Shown here: positions 39,001 to 40,569 of the stretch, piece by piece | How the letters are laid out: the number at the start of each line of letters is the position of its first letter | How positions within the stretch are numbered: the stretch's first letter is position 1 | Origin: an uncultured Saprospiraceae bacterium | GTDB lineage: Bacteria; Bacteroidota; Bacteroidia; Chitinophagales; Saprospiraceae | Assembly: GCA_937918905.1 (NCBI GenBank) | Contig: CAKZSH010000071.1 | Location: 1 to 40,569 of the forward strand | Direction: 5' to 3' | DNA length: 40,569 bases | Translations under genes and position numbers: made by a program | The notes under the pieces: model-generated | Told to the model about the DNA's origin: nothing | What the model saw: the letters and a program-made list of their open reading frames with translations, nothing else | Database searches by the model: none

Positions 39001-39848
39001 GGTCCACTAATGAAAAATCCAAATACATCATTGAAGTTAGAATTTACCCACTCACAATATTCATCAGAAGCAAAAACAAATCTAAATTGAATCGTAGATA
39101 AAGTGGGAGAAAAATCAAACTCAATCCCTACTGCATCATTTACACTTTGTGGAGTAATTTGATTTAATTGAGGATCACCTCCAGCACCAAAATTGGTAGA
39201 AACTCCTGCACTAGTATTTGGTCCTACAACATTTGTAATATTTCCAGTAGATAATACTACTCCATCTTGAAATCCTACTGATGTAAGTCCATTTGAAAAA
39301 GAACCAATTCCTGCACTTGGCCCAATGGCTTGTACATTGGTCACATCAAAACATCCACCACCAATAAATACATCTTCTATTAACTCCGTAGGAGTTAATG
39401 ATGAATTGGTTGTAATCGGAACCATTTTCATTAAGTTACTTTGAGCGTTATTTACTTGATCTTTTTTTACTGCTAAAATTACCGAATTGGGAAGATTACA
39501 TGGATTCGACAAAGTTAAATGGTAACAATCCGTAGTTGCTTGAAATTGATCTCGAATTGAAGAGTTAATGGTACCTCCATTAAATACTGGCGATTTTTTA
39601 CAATCCGTATCTAAAACATCTTCTACACTCACAAAGTACTTTTTCCCAACCTCTAAATTGCATATTACAATTTCATTTGCTTTGGGTGCTTCTAATGTTA
39701 TTTCAAAATAATCAGAATCTCCTGTCATATTTAAGATGACATCTGAAGGTGGGCAATTTTCGTTGGCAAAATTCAAATCAGAAGAAAAAGCCAAACATGT
39801 ACTTAAAATAAAAACAGCTACGGCAGTAGGGAGTAAATTTCTTTTCAT
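30096..39848 (-). CDS. Giant repeat-rich T9SS surface protein (adhesin-like)
   Basis: A 3250-residue exported protein, complete. Order: signal peptide (MKRNLLPTAVAVFILSTCLA); choice-of-anchor L domain about 150-385 (FRFVFASDEYCEWVN); Calx-beta-like segment about 405-495 (PGADYSPLPPNIIIPAGQ); PKD-like module; two SprB-type repeats about 670-800 (SCWGNNDGSI, NLPAGTYTVVVTD); 26 tandem PKD-like repeats of about 84 residues; another SprB-like repeat; and a type B sorting domain from about 3153 (IPNVFTPNGDDENDIF, YDRWGETVF, GWDGT). The sorting domain directs T9SS secretion. By architecture it is a long fibrous surface protein like SprB or other gliding/adhesion filaments; binding partner unknown. 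Nearly every repeat has two Cys (about TC and NGC), suggesting a disulfide per repeat. Confidence 0.93.
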   Translation of the reverse strand: MKRNLLPTAVAVFILSTCLAFSSDLNFANENCPPSDVILNMTGDSDYFEITLEAPKANEIVICNLEVGKKYFVSVEDVLDTDCKKSPVFNGGTINSSIRDQFQATTDCYHLTLSNPCNLPNSVILAVKKDQVNNAQSNLMKMVPITTNSSLTPTELIEDVFIGGGCFDVTNVQAIGPSAGIGSFSNGLTSVGFQDGVVLSTGNITNVVGPNTSAGVSTNFGAGGDPQLNQITPQSVNDAVGIEFDFSPTLSTIQFRFVFASDEYCEWVNSNFNDVFGFFISGPGINGPYQGNAENIAVLEGTNTAITINTVNNTTNPEFFNPNSTGCGGVTNTADIEFDGYTTVITATATVIPCSTYHIKLVVGDGTDFALDSAVFLEAGSFNAGGQATVTGGAATGSGVVYEDCGGDGFITFVRETGDVSLPLDITYTINPASTATPGADYSPLPPNIIIPAGQTEVTIPISAFADNITEGIETIIIDIDNSCSCISSSTTIEISDVPPIDIIPLDDQSLCNSQVVTLAPVVTGGVPPLIYNWSNGGGNSPSISPLVTQTTTYTLNVTDACGQMVSTSATIEIGQTATGFVSGLGSICPPGNPSTAIQFDFTGTGPWDLFYTLNGVLQPPILGITDNPFLLLVNQTGTYEIGQLNSNGCPGVGGGQAVVEETIIEPFLLPTDVSCWGNNDGSINTIPGGIGPFTYSWSNPLAGSSQNPTNLPAGTYTVVVTDPFGCTGSAFTIIQEPDPIFAETTGSSVNCFNPNGGSINLTVTGGTQPLFYNWSNGSNMEDPENLSPGTYTVTVSDFSGCQTTATAIVDEDFTPPTAAANAPNSLGCSGAPVTINGNGSTTAGVTYLWTTQTGNILSGETTLTPSVNQPGTYQIVVTNTSNGCTDVATVTVTETIDLPNAAANAPQILDCNNTQVMINGNGSSTGNEFTYMWTTIGGNIVSGNSTLTPTVNGQGEYILTVTNTSNGCTQTASVDVTENITPPSANAGFPQAIDCDNAFVVLNGSGSLGPNFTYLWTTTNGQILLDETTLSPTVGAEGTYQLVVTNTTNGCTNLSTVMVTADNDLPVANAGTANDLTCNTTQVTLNGGASSTGSGYTYLWTTQDGTILNNETTIMPTVGSTGTYQIQVTAPNGCTALATVTVGENTTPPIANAGMEMNIDCNASVLTLDGSGSSSNSTYMWTTQNGNILSGETTTMPSIDAMGTYVLVVTDNATGCTASATTNVNSSAVLPVANAGNAQLIDCNNPQIMLDGTGSETGTGITYLWTTNDGTIVSGEGTLTPTVSGQGTYTLLVTNTTNGCTQDATVDVLQNINQPNAVAGIPMVLTCTQDEVTLNGNGSSTGGNFTYQWNTQNGNILSGENTLTPLVNAAGTYQIIVTNTDNGCTQEAFVDVTSDGNLPSANAGTADDLTCNTSIITLSGSGSTGGNFTYLWTTMDGTIVSDETTFTPTVSATGTYQLLITDTDNGCTAISTVMVGENITPPIANAGLEVSIDCGSTQTTLDGSGSSSGGFSYQWTTQNGSILSGETTTNPTVDAVGTYVLTVTNDATGCTSSASADVISSVVLPVADAGDDFVIDCNTTETILDGSGSEMGTGITYLWTTMDGTILSDETTLTPTVEGDGTYTLTVSNGGNGCSAISNVVVTQDINQPTAVATTNMLITCTQDEVTLSGDGSSANGNFSYEWTTQNGNILSGEMTLNPIVNAAGTYQILVTNNDNGCTQIATVDVEVDGDIPTVNAGTADDLTCDQDQITLSGSGSTGNNFSFTWTTMDGTIVSGENTLTPTVSATGTYQIQITDSDNGCTAISTVTVGENVAPPEVLFPVIDSLSCTVDMVNINASNVDPTGNYTYTWTTQNGNIVSGETTLNPTVSLAGEYVLEMTNTDNGCMSMVSVDVEIDESAPVAAAGADTEVNCNNNEITLDGSGSDSGTNYSYEWTLGSTFIGNEISPTVNAAGTYQLQVTNIDNGCTSIDEVIVGEDFGPPNVNAGLPQTLSCSQTSLQLNGNGSSFGTEYTYEWTTQNGNIVSGENTLTPEINAAGDYQLEVTNTLNGCTAIESVNIAQDSNVPTAEAGDDDLLNCNITSLILDGGLSSSGIEFSYEWTTQNGNIVLGENTLNPQINEPGDYLLVVTNNTNGCTAPSSVTITLDDAAPMVEAGDSQFLSCTNNSVVLSGTGSSTGTDFTYEWVTQNGNILSGETTLSPEVNATGTYELIVTSIINGCTASDVVDITQDSSLPEAQAGDGFEITCQVFEGTLDGTASTTGTDITFEWTTQDGNIVSGENTLTPLVNAPGVYQLTLTNGVNGCTAISSATVIENANEPTAEAGSTMELNCNNETLTIVGTTTDTSTTLVYTWNSVDGNILSGENSLAPVVDEEGTYELTITNTATGCISTDNVFISSNFQAPTADAGDTDELNCTQAFATLDGGNSSMGAGFIYEWTTQNGNIVSGETTLTPDVNMAGDYELLVTDLANGCTAIEVVSITQSVELPTVAIANADDLTCTLTSFELDGSGSDSGTNFTYEWTTANGNIVSGENTINPLINEPGDYVLVVTNTSNDCTAETDIEVFENIAPPTAEAGATGLLTCAINETQLDGNTSSIGNNFTYEWMTQNGSIVSDETTLTPTIGGTGTYELIVTNTINGCTANDFVDVTSNEILPDAVAIANGVLTCTATSISLSGNGSATGTDITYTWTTTNGTIVSGENTINPTVGQIGDYTLLVNDGANGCSNSVTISVIEDVTPPTPLIDQTNNQTLDCINSSVVIDGSGSQPIGNVSYQWTTANGNILSGANTSNPEVDDDGEYILTVTNTLNGCTAMESITILQDLSVPQVSIGTPLTLTCDITEIDLTATNTSGGTDYSYQWTTTNGNIISGGTTLNPSINQPGTYQLTVIDLSSNCDDVETITVLENTTPPIAEAGAGGELDCQTTSVTLDGSGSSTGNSFTYEWATSNGNFINSTSSLITSVDAAGNYSLLVTNTLNGCTATDAVAVVQDTEAPSDIIYDLELPECHGDPGSIFIETVDGGTAPYLYSIDGENFYNGHIFTVEPGDYTLYAQDSEGCETSINFTIPELEPVSITLEEEVTIDLGDDYQIETFTNIPAAEISTVRWYPDLNLSCTDCMNPIVEQLFESLTYEVTITNIYGCKISAKIRVEVDKSRAIYIPNVFTPNGDDENDIFMIFAGDMSQIKQVNSFLVYDRWGETVFKSEGFPPMDPQFGWDGTFKGKPMNPQVFVYWAEIEFIDGYIGFYEGDVALRK
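30873..37397 (-). repeat. 26-unit tandem repeat array inside the giant protein
   Basis: The array codes for 2175 residues, 26 units of about 84 (250 nt). The unit pattern is LxC, LxGxGS, FTYxWTTQNGNIVSGE, TLTPxV, GTYxLxVTN, NGCTA and a closing Pro. Units 4-7 and 8-11 correspond one to one, showing a duplicated four-unit block; a shared 26-nt DNA stretch recurs 1002 nt apart (starts 34429 and 35431). Units 13, 14, 19 and 25 are the most divergent. Confidence 0.9.
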
Positions 39849-40222
39849 AACAAAGTATAATCAGTTAGGTAAATAGATAGTGTTAATCGATATTTTAGTA
39901 ACGACCAAATGATTGTTACTAAGTACCGATGAAAGAATAACTTGAACATCTAGGACGGCTTCTTTTGTCATCGGTACTAAGTTTCAATTTTCTGAGTAGC
40001 TTTAAAGTCCTTTGAGATTGAATGATATGTTTCCCCGAATTTATTGGGATTGTAAAGAAATAAAAATACAATCTAATTGATAGATATTAAATTGTAGTGT
40101 GATATGAAAATATAAGGTAGGGATTGTTTTACTGTCTAAAGATACAGTTTTGATTTAAAATGATGCCTATAAATTAGAAATTGAATGAAGAAAGGTAATT
40201 TTTGCGCTATTTCAATTATTGA
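39849..40222. other. Upstream region of the giant gene
   Basis: No coding frame was seen. It contains the overlapping inverted repeats at 39895-39982. I did not find a full consensus promoter for the giant gene; a near-match (TATACTTTG, minus strand) lies within 15 bp of its ATG, too close for a normal leader. Confidence 0.45.
39895..39982. repeat. Overlapping inverted repeats upstream of the giant gene
   Basis: Two alternative pairings share one arm. Arms 39895-39902 and 39915-39922 pair perfectly over 8 bp (TTAGTAAC/GTTACTAA). Arms 39918-39932 and 39968-39982 pair over 15 bp with one mismatch (CTAAGTACCGATGA). The shared bases 39918-39922 make the two structures mutually exclusive. Confidence 0.6.
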
Positions 40223-40438
40223 TTAGCAATTACAGTAGTAACCTTTTTGCATATCTCGATGCAAATCTTCCAGATAATTTTGGATATTTTCGATCCCTTC
40301 AACTTTATCTTCTCCAAAATATAAGTGTGGTTTTCTAAGTGTTTTTTGTTGAATTAATTCATGGGTGACCACCATCTCTTCCATCTTTTCTTGAAGGCTT
40401 TCTATTTTTTTATCAAAAATTGGATAGTATAATTTCAT
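40223..40438 (-). CDS. Small conserved-looking protein ending in CxC
   Basis: A 71-residue cytosolic protein (no signal peptide) starting MKLYYPIFDKKIESLQEKMEEM, predicted mostly helical, with a VEGIENIQNYLEDL helix and a C-terminal YYCNC. From memory, similar ~70-residue proteins with a C-terminal Cys pair occur in Bacteroidota, some resembling a thioredoxin-fold fragment; I cannot confirm this. A good promoter lies 27 bp upstream, supporting expression. Function unknown; metal or redox role possible from the CxC. Confidence 0.7.
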   Translation of the reverse strand: MKLYYPIFDKKIESLQEKMEEMVVTHELIQQKTLRKPHLYFGEDKVEGIENIQNYLEDLHRDMQKGYYCNC

Positions 40439-40465
40439 TGATTCTATTTTTATTTAAAACTAAAA

Positions 40466-40498
40466 CAAATCTAGTGTTTTACCAAGTAAGAAATGAAA
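40466..40498 (-). promoter_or_regulatory. Promoter of the small CxC protein gene
   Basis: On the minus strand TTTC (40495-40498), 21 nt, then TAGATTTG (40466-40473). The -7 element matches TAnnTTTG fully and the -33 element matches TTTG at three of four bases. The ATG at 40438 is 27 bp downstream of the element. Confidence 0.65.
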
Positions 40499-40517
40499 AG
40501 GCACTTATAATGACACG

Positions 40518-40569
40518 ATTTTCGATTACGATTTTCGATTACGATTTTCGATTACGATTTTCGATTACG
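40518..40569. repeat. 13-bp tandem repeat array at the window edge
   Basis: Four exact copies of ATTTTCGATTACG run to the last base (40518-40530, 40531-40543, 40544-40556, 40557-40569). The array probably continues past the window, so its full copy number is unknown. No coding frame is evident. Confidence 0.95.

Noticed and set aside
40518-40569. Possible CRISPR array
   Set aside because: Units are 13 bp and directly contiguous with no spacers, and no cas gene is near; a simple tandem repeat.

Overview
The window is AT-rich chromosomal DNA from a member of the Bacteroidota, most likely a Saprospiria-type environmental bacterium (the class is inferred). The signs are type IX secretion (T9SS) sorting domains of both kinds, SprB and choice-of-anchor L domains, FG-GAP/UnbV surface proteins, Bacteroidota-style lipoprotein signals, no Shine-Dalgarno sequences, and a perfect TTTG-N19-TAnnTTTG promoter.

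Layout. (1) 1-8940, plus strand: a T9SS type B secreted protein (293-3073), then a compact operon of lipoprotein, outer-membrane beta-barrel protein and riboflavin synthase (3216-5224, terminator 5373-5411), then a large FG-GAP/UnbV protein (5522-8878) closed by a perfect 21-bp bidirectional terminator hairpin. (2) 8984-14274, small envelope genes on both strands: a lipoprotein, a 91-codon secreted protein with no usual start codon (9767-10042), a LamG/T9SS protein, a triple DUF4468-like protein, a lipoprotein and a small Cys/Trp-rich secreted peptide. (3) 14297-29091, minus strand: the classic transcription/translation superoperon. In transcription order it reads promoter, tRNA-Thr(TGT), tRNA-Tyr(GTA), tRNA-Gly(TCC), tRNA-Thr(GGT), tuf, tRNA-Trp(CCA), secE, nusG, rplK, rplA, rplJ, rplL, rpoB, rpoC, terminator. 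The four-tRNA head and tuf match the E. coli thrU-tyrU-glyT-thrT-tufB block. NusG carries an unusual acidic N-terminal extension of about 139 residues. (4) 29277-29870: a decayed locus holding remnants of an outer-membrane beta-barrel gene and of a probable T9SS sorting domain. (5) 30096-39848, minus strand: a 3250-residue surface protein with 26 tandem repeats of about 84 residues, part of which shows a four-unit super-repeat. (6) 40223-40569: a small CxC-ending protein with a recognisable promoter, and a 13-bp tandem repeat running off the window end.

Together the housekeeping block supplies RNA polymerase, elongation factors and the secretion subunit SecE. The flanks encode exported envelope proteins that would use Sec, the lipoprotein pathway and T9SS. 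Several gaps carry long nested inverted repeats (1-136, 3074-3193, 11417-11519, 39895-39982) that are not all explained as simple terminators. No CRISPR array, transposase, phage or classical defence system was seen. The least conventional items are the ATA-start gene, the acidic NusG extension, the nested hairpin elements and the super-repeat adhesin.
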